The notes: generated by a model from the sequence alone, not told the origin. DNA of 24,142 nt from Micavibrio sp. UBA5703 (GCA_002420015.1 DIHF01000044.1:1-24142), one strand, 5' to 3'; shown: positions 1 through 6,721, counted from the stretch's first letter. Translations and numbers: made by a program.

Positions 1-396
1 TTCCATGTCGATAGGGCCGATGCCCATACCGTGCGCGAGATACTTGTTACCAATGTACGCCGCGATACGGCCCTGCACACAGACGAAAGCCGCCTGTATA
101 CGAAAGTTGGCGCAGAGTTCGCAGATCACCAGACCATCAATCATTCCGCTGGCGAGTATGTCCGTAACGGCATTACCACCAACAATGTCGAGAACTACTT
201 TTCAGTGTTCAAAAGAGGCATGTTGGGAACCTACCAGCATTGCAGCGAAAAGCACCTTGGCCGCTATCTGGTCGAGTTCGACTTTCGCTATAACCACCGC
301 GAAATCGAAGATCATGAACGCGCTACAGAAGCCCTCAAAGGCGCGGAAGGCAAAAGGTTAACTTATCGGCGGATTAACCAAAGGAAAGCCGCGTAA
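1..396 (+). CDS. IS1595-family transposase, 3' part (5' end outside window)
   Basis: The frame is open from base 1 and ends in TAA at 394-396. It encodes about 131 residues of the C-terminal half of an ISXO2/IS1595-type DDE transposase, which excises and inserts its own insertion sequence. Visible family marks are an aspartate in HTDESRLY, the acidic VENYFSVFKRG segment with the expected catalytic Glu, and the C-terminal block ending in FDFRYNHRE. The internal ATG at 31 is not the true start, because family-like sequence continues upstream of it. No terminal inverted repeat could be identified after the stop, so the right end of the element is undefined. Whether the copy is intact depends on sequence outside the window. 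Family membership is judged by motif memory. Confidence 0.85.
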   Translation, partial: FHVDRADAHTVREILVTNVRRDTALHTDESRLYTKVGAEFADHQTINHSAGEYVRNGITTNNVENYFSVFKRGMLGTYQHCSEKHLGRYLVEFDFRYNHREIEDHERATEALKGAEGKRLTYRRINQRKAA

Positions 397-544
397 GTAT
401 AAGCTACGCAGAAAAAAACCGCATAAATAATAGATTCGACTCGCCAGTTTTGGCGATAAGCGTTACCATGTTTCCGATTCATTCTCCAGTCATCGGCGTG
501 AGCTGATGCCGCCCGGCAACATCGCCGAGAAAGGAGAGTGAACC

Positions 545-682
545 ATGGAAATTACGTTAGATTTAAACGTTTTTGAAATGGCGCGACTGGGCCTCTGGCT
601 TTTAAGCAAAACGGCCCCGTTCTTTAGAACGGGACCGCCAAAACTTAGAACCAAGTTCAATAGCGTAGCACAAAAGTCTTAA
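545..682 (+). CDS. small ORF, 45 aa, unknown function
   Basis: A 45-codon frame begins at ATG 545, preceded by a good ribosome-binding site (AAAGGAG, about 8 nt upstream), and ends with TAA at 680-682, just before a terminator at 692-731. The product starts MEITLDLNVFEMARLGLWLL and has a basic C-terminal half. I do not recognise it. A near-perfect stem-loop lies inside the frame at 612-637 (arms CCCGTTCT/AGAACGGG with flanking GC pairs). The alternative is therefore that 420-731 makes a structured noncoding RNA and the ORF is incidental. The RBS plus the immediate terminator favour a short transcription unit of some kind. Confidence 0.35.
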   Translation: MEITLDLNVFEMARLGLWLLSKTAPFFRTGPPKLRTKFNSVAQKS

Positions 683-691
683 GTGACTTCT

Positions 692-731
692 AAGGGGGTT
701 CGAGTTAACGCTCGGCCCCTTTAGTTTTTTT
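692..731 (+). terminator. rho-independent terminator
   Basis: A stem forms from AAGGGG and CCCCTT, with an inner CGAG/CTCG pairing around a TTAACG loop. It is followed by TTAG and a run of seven T. It would end transcription from the 545-682 unit. Confidence 0.7.
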
Positions 732-765
732 GATTAACGAATATATTTTTAACATAACCCCTTGA

Positions 766-780
766 TTGACAGGTTGTCAA
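766..780. promoter_or_regulatory. palindromic operator-like site TTGACA-GGT-TGTCAA
   Basis: A perfect 6-bp inverted repeat with a 3-bp spacer lies in the AT-rich gap before the 817-957 and 956-1582 ORFs. TTGACA could also act as a -35 box, but no -10 box sits at normal spacing. An operator for a dimeric repressor is possible. This rests only on symmetry. Confidence 0.25.
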
Positions 781-816
781 CCTTATAGGGACAGTATGGC
801 ATCATAAAAGCAACGG

Positions 817-957
817 TCAAGCCTTTCTGGACTTGCCAACTTTTTTGCCCTTAGATTCGTTCCTCTTCGGCTTTTTCTTTGGCTCTGGCTTGCGATTCAG
901 CATAGCCTTAAGCACCTGATCCCGTTTTTTATCGTCTTTAGAAGGTTTCTTTGTCAT
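817..957 (-). CDS. small lysine-rich basic protein, 46 aa
   Basis: A minus-strand frame runs from ATG (957-955) to TGA (819-817). The product is 46 residues, strongly basic and Lys/Arg-rich, beginning MTKKPSKDDKKRDQVLKAML. It resembles the short basic hypothetical proteins common in alphaproteobacterial genomes and prophages, but no function can be assigned. Its start codon overlaps the plus-strand ATG of the 956-1582 gene (956-958), so the two ORFs diverge from the same bases, and no clear Shine-Dalgarno precedes it. One of the two starts may be wrong: the plus-strand gene could begin at ATG 977. It could be a chance ORF, but the amino-acid composition looks protein-like. Confidence 0.45.
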   Translation of the reverse strand: MTKKPSKDDKKRDQVLKAMLNRKPEPKKKPKRNESKGKKVGKSRKA

Positions 958-1582
958 GGTTTCATCAACTACAGTTATGCTTCCAACTCTCTATAAATTG
1001 CCACCTGAGCTTACTGAGCGTATTGGCCACGCCATTGTAGCATTCTCTTACATTGAGTTCCTACTAAGCAATATGGTCTATGATCTTCTTTTACTAGGTC
1101 AAAAAGAAGGTAGGCTTGCCGTAAGGGAGCCAAGAGCAAAAGATAGATTTGAACTTATCCTAGATCTTGCCGAACTGCGCGAAGTTAAATTTGAGATAGA
1201 CGTAAACGCCATCTCTATAGCCTTAGAAGATGTAGAACGTAGACGCAATTATCTGGCTCACGGTGTTTGGTTACAACATCCCAAAACCCAACAAACCTTT
1301 CTCCGCCTCACTAAGGGAAAATGGCCCAAAAACCATGATAGGCACGCTCAAGTTAAAAGGCTTATTATGCCGGAGGCAAAAGAGTTTGGCCTACCTGAAG
1401 TCACCCAAATATGTAAGGACACAGATGTTTTAGCCGCTTCTTTAATAGATATGCACCTAGAGATAGAGGCGCAACTTCCAGCATTGATAAAAAAATTTCA
1501 GTCGCCAACTCTGAGCGAGTTACATAGTCAGGATCATACCCAGAAACAGCAAGAACCCCCGCCTGAATCATCTGGGGGGTAA
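956..1582 (+). CDS. HEPN-like protein of unknown function, 208 aa
   Basis: The product is 208 residues and mostly helical by eye. The N-terminal third carries a hydrophobic helix typical of small HEPN-like helical bundles, with residues such as FSYIEFLLSNMVYDLLL. Around residues 98-104 is RNYLAHG, which fits the HEPN ribonuclease signature R-x4-H. HEPN proteins often act as RNA-cleaving toxins or abortive-infection effectors, so a defence role is possible but inferred. A GAAGG sequence about 10 nt upstream supports ATG 956; ATG 977 is the alternative. The last 25 or so residues (Gln/Pro-rich) are antisense to the conserved part of the 1401-1625 minus ORF and are probably not native. The DNA is AT-richer than the housekeeping genes, suggesting transfer. 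Confidence 0.6.
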   Translation: MVSSTTVMLPTLYKLPPELTERIGHAIVAFSYIEFLLSNMVYDLLLLGQKEGRLAVREPRAKDRFELILDLAELREVKFEIDVNAISIALEDVERRRNYLAHGVWLQHPKTQQTFLRLTKGKWPKNHDRHAQVKRLIMPEAKEFGLPEVTQICKDTDVLAASLIDMHLEIEAQLPALIKKFQSPTLSELHSQDHTQKQQEPPPESSGG

Positions 1583-1625
1583 CCTCAATTTCATCAACGC
1601 CGCCCTGTCCGTTAGATTCTGTCAT
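1401..1625 (-). CDS. phage/accessory-type small protein, 74 aa
   Basis: The minus-strand ORF starts at ATG 1625. Residues from about 12 to 50 (EIEVTPQMIQAGV, then an acidic stretch and EIFLSMLEV) resemble the short EVTPEMI-AGV family of hypothetical proteins frequent in rhizobial and other alphaproteobacterial prophages, which usually end shortly after the I-F-x-x-M-L segment. Here translation continues about 24 residues into sequence antisense to the HEPN-like gene, and no strong RBS is visible. The overlap with the plus-strand gene is 182 nt, so at least one of the two has an abnormal 3' end. The function is unknown. Confidence 0.5.
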   Translation of the reverse strand: MTESNGQGGVDEIEVTPQMIQAGVLAVSGYDPDYVTRSELATEIFLSMLEVAPLSLGAYLLKKRLKHLCPYIFG

Positions 1626-1682
1626 TTTGATTCGTGTTCAGTAAAGTATATAATCCCGAAATATTTCCTCTTTTATCAAGAA

Positions 1683-2107
1683 AAGGTTTTCACCACGAAG
1701 TACACGAAGGAACACGAAGAGTCCTTTCATCTTTGTCATCCCGAACGCGCAGCGGAGGGATCTCATTTTTGAAACCACGGATAAACACAGATAAACGCGG
1801 AGAAGCGGAGGATCGGAGTTATTCTTGCTTTATGGTCCCCTGTATCTCTGGAGTGCCGCGTAAAAGAGGAGATCCTTCAGGGCCTTCGGCCCTTCAGGAT
1901 GACAAAAGAGAGAGGCCGTCGCGTCCGTTGCGTGCGTGGCGTTTCAAAGTTTTCACCACGAAGCACGCGGAGTACACAAAGAATTTTAAACGCAGAGAAG
2001 CAGAGGATCAGAATTTTTTTAGATGTTTCTCTGAGTCTCTGAGTCTCTGAAACTCTGCGTTAAAAATAAATGAGATCCTTCAGGGCTTTCGGCCCTTCAG
2101 GATGACA
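1683..2107. repeat. cluster of dispersed intergenic palindromic repeats
   Basis: This gene-free stretch is built from repeat units that recur elsewhere in the window. They are: CACGAAG-type arrays near 1690 and 1955; an AACGCAGAG/CTCTGCGTT inverted repeat (about 1990-2062); a GTCATCCCGAACGC unit near 1736; and two copies of a hairpin at 1869-1904 and 2072-2107. In the hairpin, ATCCT pairs with AGGAT and AGGGC with GCCCT, around a conserved TC/TC internal mismatch. Further copies of that hairpin are at 18629-18663 and 22192-22227. The 138-codon ORF crossing this region is an artefact of the repeats. The clusters could be inert or act as 3' hairpins for flanking transcripts. Confidence 0.85.
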
Positions 2108-2136
2108 AAGGGGGCGTTCGCAATGACGGGGAGGGG

Positions 2137-2466
2137 TTAAGCCGCCAGTAGGCCCTTGCTTTGCAGGAGTTCCTGCAATTCGCCGCTTTCGTACATTTCG
2201 CGGACGATGTCGCAGCCGCCGATAAACTCGCCCTTGACGTAGAGCTGGGGGATGGTCGGCCAGTCGGTGAAGTCCTTGATGCCTTGGCGGATATCTTTGT
2301 CTTCAAGCACGTTCACATCCTTGAACGGCACGCCGAGTTGCGAGAGAACCTGCACGACGAGAGAGGAGAAACCGCACTGGGGAAAGGCCGCGCTGCCCTT
2401 CATGTAAAGGACGACATCGTTTTCGCCGATTTCTTTTCTGATGCGATCAAAAATTACGTTTTCCAT
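2137..2466 (-). CDS. grxD: monothiol glutaredoxin, GrxD/Grx4 type
   Basis: This 109-residue protein has the monothiol CGFS active site (PQCGFSS, about residues 30-36), then the WPTIPQLYVKGEFIGGCDI block that binds glutathione. That is the usual length and layout of the single-domain Grx4 family. Such proteins bind a shared [2Fe-2S] cluster with glutathione and BolA partners, and act in iron-sulfur trafficking and iron sensing in the cytoplasm. The residue before the active site is altered (FPQCGFS where KPQCGFS or similar is common). The gene is last in a tight DUF1476-bolA-grxD operon, 6 nt after bolA, with GGAG overlapping the end of bolA. The bolA adjacency strongly supports the functional pairing. 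Confidence 0.95.
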   Translation of the reverse strand: MENVIFDRIRKEIGENDVVLYMKGSAAFPQCGFSSLVVQVLSQLGVPFKDVNVLEDKDIRQGIKDFTDWPTIPQLYVKGEFIGGCDIVREMYESGELQELLQSKGLLAA

Positions 2467-2472
2467 TTTTTC

Positions 2473-2706
2473 TTACTCCGGTGTCGATGTTTGAATGGCC
2501 AGCGCATGAAGCTCCTTTGCCATTTTTCCCTGTAGGGCGTCGTAGACCATTTTGTGCTGCTGGACGCGGCTTTTTCCGATGAAGGCTTCCGACACCACAT
2601 AAGCGGCGTAGTGGTCGCCATCGCCGCGCAGATCCTCGATTTGTACGGTGCAGCCTGGTATACCCTCGCGGATCAGTTTTTCGATTTCGATAGCGTTTAT
2701 TGCCAT
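2473..2706 (-). CDS. bolA: BolA/IbaG-family protein
   Basis: This 77-residue protein spans the BolA domain: an N-terminal helix (IEKLIREGIPGCTVQIEDL), a GDGDHYAAYVVSEAFIGKSRVQQHKMVYDAL core with the conserved H-x-x-V/M-Y element, and a short LHALAIQT end. BolA proteins pair with monothiol glutaredoxins through a [2Fe-2S] cluster to control iron-sulfur trafficking; IbaG-like members are this short. The gene lies 14 nt after the DUF1476 gene and 6 nt before grxD on the same strand, so the three are probably co-transcribed. Choosing IbaG versus BolA naming needs a tree, so the symbol is approximate. Confidence 0.93.
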   Translation of the reverse strand: MAINAIEIEKLIREGIPGCTVQIEDLRGDGDHYAAYVVSEAFIGKSRVQQHKMVYDALQGKMAKELHALAIQTSTPE

Positions 2707-2720
2707 AACGTTATCATTTC

Positions 2721-3044
2721 CTAGCTTTTTGCGGCCAGCTGCTTTTTGGCTTCTGTCAGGGCCTTGTCGAGTTCGACATTGATGACGTGATCGGAAATTT
2801 CAAGCCCTTTGGCCTTGAAATCGCCTTTTATTTTGCGTAATACGTCATCAAAGCCCGGTTCATCAAGGTTGCTTTCAACAACGCTCATGGCGTAGGTCTT
2901 GGCATCATTATCGCTCAGGCCAAGCTTTTGCGCCGCCCAAAGGCCGAGGAGCTTCGAGCAACGGGCCTCAACATCGAAGCCGAGTTTTTGTTCCTGGGCG
3001 TGCTTGCGTTCAAATGCTTTTTCTCTGTCGTCAAAACCGCTCAT
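2721..3044 (-). CDS. DUF1476 protein, F1-ATPase inhibitor zeta subunit family
   Basis: This 107-residue protein begins MSGFDDREKAFERKHAQEQK, the characteristic start of the DUF1476 family, which is largely restricted to Alphaproteobacteria. In Paracoccus denitrificans a member is the zeta subunit, which inserts its N-terminus into F1-ATPase and blocks ATP hydrolysis. The N-terminal charged helix and the following four-helix region (ARCSKLLGLWAAQKLGLSD onward) are both present and full length. The gene is first in the operon with bolA and grxD and diverges from purC across 110 bp; GGAGAG lies upstream of its ATG. The inhibitor role here is by family only. Confidence 0.9.
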   Translation of the reverse strand: MSGFDDREKAFERKHAQEQKLGFDVEARCSKLLGLWAAQKLGLSDNDAKTYAMSVVESNLDEPGFDDVLRKIKGDFKAKGLEISDHVINVELDKALTEAKKQLAAKS

Positions 3045-3154
3045 TTTCTGTTTTTCTCTCCAAAAATGATAAAAATTTCAGTAATCGTCTTGTACCATTT
3101 GAATTTAGTGAAATCCACTGTTATATCAAGGGTTCCAATCAGCAGGAGGCGTAC

Positions 3155-4006
3155 ATGGCAAGATCCAAGATGTTATATGACGGCAAGGCGAAAACCCTTT
3201 TCGAGGGGCCGGAGCCGGGCACGGTCATTCAGTATTTCAAGGATGACGCGACGGCCTTCAATGGCGAAAAGCACGATGTCATCAGCGGTAAGGGCGTTTT
3301 GAACAACCGGATTTCCGCGCATCTGATGACAAAGCTTGAGGGGATCGGGGTGCCGACGCATTTCATACGCTCCATCAATATGCGTGAGCAACTGGTGCGC
3401 AAGGTTGAGATTATCCCGATTGAACTCGTTATGCGCAACGTTGCCGCCGGGTCGCTTTGCAAGCGGCTGGGCGTTAAGGAAGGTACGGTGCTTTCGCGCC
3501 CTCTGGTCGAGTATTATTACAAGGATGACGCTCTGGGCGATCCATTGGTTGGCCACGACCATATTTATGTTATGAACTGGGCCGACCCATACGAGCTTGA
3601 AGAAATGACGGCGATGGCCTGGCGGGTGAACGATTACCTCAGCGGCCTGTTTGCCGGCATTGGTCTTCGCCTTGTCGACTTCAAGCTGGAGTTCGGCCGG
3701 ATATGGGACGAAGAAGGCAATCTGTATATCATCCTTGCCGATGAAATGTCGCCGGATAATTGCCGCCTGTGGGATGCAAAGACGGGCGAGAAAATGGACA
3801 AGGACAGGTTCCGTTTTGGCCTTGGCGATCTGGTCGAAGGATATCAGTATATCGCCAAAAAGCTTGGCCTTATCCCCGAAAGCGGCATTATGCATGACGG
3901 CAGCATCGATGAAAAACTTGCCGAGACGCTCGGCAACATCGAAAACGATGTTGCGACCGACAGAAAACTGCGCAGTATCAGCAAGCTGAAACCGCGTAAA
4001 GTGTAA
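3155..4006 (+). CDS. purC: phosphoribosylaminoimidazole-succinocarboxamide synthase
   Basis: This 283-residue SAICAR synthase joins CAIR and aspartate using ATP, a late step of de novo purine synthesis. The N-terminal KMLYDGKAKTLFEG ATP-grasp-like block, the RNVAAGSLCKRLGVKEG motif and the LVDFKLEFG and ADEMSPDNCRLWD signatures are all intact. ATG 3155 is chosen because a perfect AGGAGG (3144-3149) precedes it and the family begins here; the frame open from 3014 is upstream noise. The C-terminus runs about 25-40 residues beyond many homologues, with a basic end. In many alphaproteobacteria purS-purQ-purL follow purC, but here the next gene is nadK, convergent only 4 nt away, so the pur cluster is broken up. 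Confidence 0.96.
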   Translation: MARSKMLYDGKAKTLFEGPEPGTVIQYFKDDATAFNGEKHDVISGKGVLNNRISAHLMTKLEGIGVPTHFIRSINMREQLVRKVEIIPIELVMRNVAAGSLCKRLGVKEGTVLSRPLVEYYYKDDALGDPLVGHDHIYVMNWADPYELEEMTAMAWRVNDYLSGLFAGIGLRLVDFKLEFGRIWDEEGNLYIILADEMSPDNCRLWDAKTGEKMDKDRFRFGLGDLVEGYQYIAKKLGLIPESGIMHDGSIDEKLAETLGNIENDVATDRKLRSISKLKPRKV

Positions 4007-4010
4007 TTCT

Positions 4011-4769
4011 TTACGGCGCGAACTGTTCCTGGAAGTTTCTTTCTTCCAGGTGGTTGTCCGGGTCGAACAGCAAAGTCCGCGATGTTCGACGGGGCTGGTG
4101 GATATCGACGCGGATAATGTCTCTGATCTCGGTTGAGTCCGCTGTGGCGCTGACCGGTCGTTCCACGTTACGCAGCACATCGAAGGTTATTTTCGCGTCG
4201 TTCCGCAGCAGCGCGCCCGGCCATCTGCGCGGGCGGAAGGGGCTGATGGGGGTCAGCGGCAGGACGTTGGCATCCAGCGGCACGATGGGGCCACCCGCCG
4301 AGGAGTTATAGGCCGTCGACCCCATCGGCGTTGAAACCAGAACGCCGTCGCAGACAAGCTGTTCCATCGTGACTTTGTCGTTCACGGAGATTTTTATTTT
4401 GGCGGAATTATGTGTTTGCCTCAGAAGGGAGATTTCGTTGTAGGCCAGCTCTTTGTGAACCTTGCCGCTTTTGTCGTGCGCTTCCATGATGAGCGGGAAT
4501 ATCTTTATTTTATTGGCCTTTTTGATGCGGGCAGGCAGATTCTTTTTATTGTAATCGTTCAGCAAAAATCCCAGCGTTCCCATGTTCATGCCAAAGAGCG
4601 GCACATCAAGATCCTGGTACATGTGCAGCGCCCGGAGCATCGCGCCGTCGCCGCCGATCACGACCAGCGCCTCGGCCTTTTCGGGAGCGCACTTTCCGTA
4701 CTCGCTCTTGAGCTCCTCCAGCGCCTTTTGTGCGCGGGGTTTTTCAGGCGCATAGAAGGCAATCTTCAT
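4011..4769 (-). CDS. nadK: NAD kinase
   Basis: This 252-residue enzyme phosphorylates NAD to NADP in the cytoplasm. The diagnostic GGDG motif (VVIGGDGAMLRALH, about residues 38-51), the NEISLLR segment and the nucleotide-binding DGVLVSTPMGSTAYNSSAGG block are intact, as is the alphaproteobacterial-type PISPFRPRRWPGALL stretch. ATG 4769 is preferred over the GTG at 4778: it forms a 4-nt ATGA overlap with the stop of the upstream HTH-pyrE gene, a classic sign of translational coupling. The gene is therefore in an operon with HTH-pyrE. Its 3' end converges with purC, 4 nt apart. Confidence 0.95.
   Translation of the reverse strand: MKIAFYAPEKPRAQKALEELKSEYGKCAPEKAEALVVIGGDGAMLRALHMYQDLDVPLFGMNMGTLGFLLNDYNKKNLPARIKKANKIKIFPLIMEAHDKSGKVHKELAYNEISLLRQTHNSAKIKISVNDKVTMEQLVCDGVLVSTPMGSTAYNSSAGGPIVPLDANVLPLTPISPFRPRRWPGALLRNDAKITFDVLRNVERPVSATADSTEIRDIIRVDIHQPRRTSRTLLFDPDNHLEERNFQEQFAP
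4028..4050. terminator. possible bidirectional hairpin at the purC/nadK convergence
   Basis: A perfect 8-bp stem CCTGGAAG/CTTCCAGG with a 7-nt loop lies just past the purC stop and inside the last codons of nadK. There is no strong T tract, so terminator function is uncertain. It is, however, the only structure available to separate the converging genes. Confidence 0.35.
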
Positions 4770-5677
4770 GCTTCCCACCTTTCGGGATCGTTCAGGAAGC
4801 TTTCTACGGATTTCAAAGTATCCTTGTCGAAGTATTTTCCTTTTTGGGCGACCTCAAGAACATCGTGCCATGTGGCCAGCGCGTGAAGCTCCAGCCCCAT
4901 TTTTTTCATGTTCTTTTCGCTCTCTTTGAAAATGCCGTAATGGAAAATGACAAAGCCGTGCTCGACCTTTGTTCCGGCCTTGCGCAGGGCATCGACAAAA
5001 ACTTTCTTGGAGCCGCCGTCGGTTTGCAGGTCTTCGACCAGAACAACGCGCTTTTGTCCTTTGTCGTGGAGCGTGCCTTCGATCTGCGCCATGCGCCCGT
5101 GGCCTTTGGCCTCTTTGCGTACATAAAGCATGGGCTTTTGCAGGCGGTCGGCGATGAAGGCGGCGTAGGGAATGCCTGCCGTTTCGCCGCCCGCTACGTA
5201 ATCGAACTTTCCGATCCCGACTTCCTGCGCCAGAATCGAAGCGGAAAACCCCATGATCCTGCTGCGCTCCTCGGGGAAGGAAATCAGACGCCTCACATCA
5301 ATATAAACCGGCGAAGCGCGGCCCGATTTCAGCGTGAAGGGTTTTGCGGCATTAAAGAGCACGGATTTCGTATCCAGCAAAATCGCCGCCGTCTCAAGGG
5401 CGATTTCCTTACGGTCGCTCTTGGTGATTTTCTTGACGCGCATTTTTCCGTCGTCGATCAGAGCAAAGAAGTCCGACATGTTCGAATCGGTGATCGCCAG
5501 AATTTTCGACAGGCTTTCCGTCGAGGGCCAGCGCGGTTTGCCGTCAGGGTTGATCCGCTTGCTTTTGTTGAACGATGTGGGGTCCAGCCCGGCCTTTTTG
5601 GCAAGGCCCGAAGGGGAGTAACCGTTGCTTTCGGCCAGGCGGTCTATGCCCTGCCATATCTGAGCGTGTGTAAACAA
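4766..5677 (-). CDS. pyrE: HTH-orotate phosphoribosyltransferase fusion protein
   Basis: This 303-residue fusion has two parts. Residues 1 to about 72 form a helix-turn-helix domain like the N-terminus of alphaproteobacterial S24/C2-type repressors (HAQIWQGIDRLAESNGYSP, GLAKKAGLDPTSFNKSKR, RWPSTESLSKIL). Residues from about 80 onward form a complete PyrE, which converts orotate and PRPP to OMP in pyrimidine synthesis. The catalytic loop RKEAKGHGRMAQIEG and the PRPP-binding segment VVLVEDLQTDGGSK are intact. The start is TTG (5677), supported by AGGAG 8 nt upstream and by the repressor family's usual N-terminus. An internal ATG at 5443 could make stand-alone PyrE but has only a weak RBS. The S24 peptidase half is absent. 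The gene overlaps nadK by 4 nt. DNA binding and regulation by PyrE ligands are inference. Confidence 0.9.
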   Translation of the reverse strand: MFTHAQIWQGIDRLAESNGYSPSGLAKKAGLDPTSFNKSKRINPDGKPRWPSTESLSKILAITDSNMSDFFALIDDGKMRVKKITKSDRKEIALETAAILLDTKSVLFNAAKPFTLKSGRASPVYIDVRRLISFPEERSRIMGFSASILAQEVGIGKFDYVAGGETAGIPYAAFIADRLQKPMLYVRKEAKGHGRMAQIEGTLHDKGQKRVVLVEDLQTDGGSKKVFVDALRKAGTKVEHGFVIFHYGIFKESEKNMKKMGLELHALATWHDVLEVAQKGKYFDKDTLKSVESFLNDPERWEA

Positions 5678-5762
5678 GATGCGTTCTCCTGAAGTCGCAA
5701 GAAATGATATCTAGGAGGATAGTCCCAGCAAATCGCGCCGAGGTAAAGAGGAAAAAAATCCT

Positions 5763-5779
5763 AAAAAATGTCTTGACAT
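5763..5779. promoter_or_regulatory. conserved TGTCTTGACA element, copy 1
   Basis: AAAAAATGTCTTGACAT lies between the divergent HTH-pyrE and island genes and recurs exactly at 10227-10243, with AAATCC just upstream in both copies. It contains the inverted repeat TGTC-TT-GACA and a perfect -35 hexamer TTGACA (5773-5778). No good -10 box lies at 16-18 bp spacing (TATAGC is too close), so an operator role is as likely as a promoter. Confidence 0.5.
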
Positions 5780-5849
5780 CCATGTCGTTTTATAGCACAA
5801 GAGAGAACGTAAGGGAAACATAATAAGAACAAATAAGGAATATGAAAAT

Positions 5850-6290
5850 ATGGCGATAGAAGATTACTACAGCCTCAATATCCGCAACGCTCCCAAAACG
5901 GTTCCTTTCGAATCTGCCGAAGAGGCATGGTTCTGGTTCATTCAGGCGCAGGCGGCCCGGAACGAGGGTGCGCGTTTTGTCAGTGGTTTGGGCAAAATTC
6001 CGCGCCCGTGCGAGCCGCTCGATATTCTCAACGTTCTGGACCGGCTGTATCGGCAGCGCCGCTTGCTGCGCGATCATTTGCTGGTGCTTCGTCATTATGG
6101 AAGGCGTCTTATGCCGCCCGATTCGAAACGGGTGAAGGAGGCGAGGGCATCGGATATCTGGCGCGAGGCGCTGGAGAGGCTGGAGCCGCCGCTGGCGAGT
6201 AAGGGCATCGTCAGAGTTATGGCGGCGGTCGTTCCAAATCCAGATTGGCACAGAAGCTACAAAGTTTACGAGGGAGGATTGGCACTATGA
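5850..6290 (+). CDS. conserved hypothetical protein at start of phage island, 146 aa
   Basis: This 146-residue basic protein starts at ATG 5850, preceded by AAGGA. It contains an aromatic N-terminal segment (AEEAWFWFIQAQAARNEGAR), then a CEPLDILNVLDRLYRQRRLLRDHLL helix and an LEPPLASKGIV segment near the C-terminus. The composition resembles small conserved proteins of alphaproteobacterial genomes and prophages, but I cannot name a domain. Its last bases overlap the next gene in ATGA, so the two are translationally coupled. It is the first gene of the island and lies downstream of the conserved TGTCTTGACA element; this could suit a regulatory or packaging accessory role, but nothing visible proves it. 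Confidence 0.75.
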   Translation: MAIEDYYSLNIRNAPKTVPFESAEEAWFWFIQAQAARNEGARFVSGLGKIPRPCEPLDILNVLDRLYRQRRLLRDHLLVLRHYGRRLMPPDSKRVKEARASDIWREALERLEPPLASKGIVRVMAAVVPNPDWHRSYKVYEGGLAL

Positions 6291-6721
6291 ATGCTTTAAA
6301 CACAGCTTGTGAAAATTCCGGGAAAAAGGCCTGGGTCGTGTTCAGCGGCCAGACGGATCTGCCGTGGCTGAAGGTTTTCAGGCCAGGATTTCGGCATTGC
6401 TTCGTTCTTCTCAATGACGGGCGGCGCTGGATCAGCCTCGACCCGCTCTCGAACTATACCGAAATTTCCGTGCATCATCATGTCGCGCCGGAGTTTAACT
6501 TACCGGGCTGGCTGGAAAGCCGGGGGCACAGGGTCGTTGAAACGCATGTCGAGCGCCGGAAAGAGCCCGCGCCGTTCATGCTTTACACCTGCGTCGAGGC
6601 GGTCAAGCGCGTGCTTGGCCTGCACGCAAGATTCATTTTTACGCCCTGGCAGCTTTACAGGTTTTTGCAGGGACAACATTCCCATTCCCATCACGAAGGA
6701 GAAAAATCATGGGCAGTTTAA
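6287..6721 (+). CDS. phage-associated hypothetical protein with His/Cys-containing motifs, 144 aa
   Basis: The ATG at 6287 overlaps the stop of the previous gene by 4 nt and follows GGGAGG, so this start is preferred over the longer frame from 6245. The product has FRHCFVLLNDGRRWISLDPLSN in the middle (about residues 34-55) and a C-terminal block with CVEAVKRVLG and FTPWQLYRFL. This H-C...D-P...C-V pattern is familiar from small proteins encoded next to podovirus-type portal genes in alphaproteobacterial prophages. The spaced His, Cys and Asp hint at a papain/NlpC-like fold, but a catalytic triad cannot be established by eye. The function is unknown. It overlaps the next gene by 13 nt. Confidence 0.72.
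   Translation: MNALNTACENSGKKAWVVFSGQTDLPWLKVFRPGFRHCFVLLNDGRRWISLDPLSNYTEISVHHHVAPEFNLPGWLESRGHRVVETHVERRKEPAPFMLYTCVEAVKRVLGLHARFIFTPWQLYRFLQGQHSHSHHEGEKSWAV

Noticed and set aside
697..722. tRNA T-arm-like GGTTCGAGTT
   Set aside because: No acceptor, D or anticodon arm can be drawn around it; it belongs to a terminator hairpin.
1634..2050. 138-codon plus-strand ORF
   Set aside because: It is composed of CACGAAG, CGCAGAG and CCTTCAGGG repeat units; the protein has no family character and crosses several hairpins.
3173..4180. 335-codon minus-strand ORF
   Set aside because: It lies antisense to purC, whose motifs are unmistakable, and has no RBS or recognisable domain.
4730..5692. 320-codon plus-strand ORF
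   Set aside because: It is a shadow of the HTH-pyrE gene on the minus strand; codon bias of the real gene keeps it open.
5678..5849. left attachment site of the island
   Set aside because: No matching direct repeat was recognised near 22087-22268, and there is no tRNA or integrase nearby.
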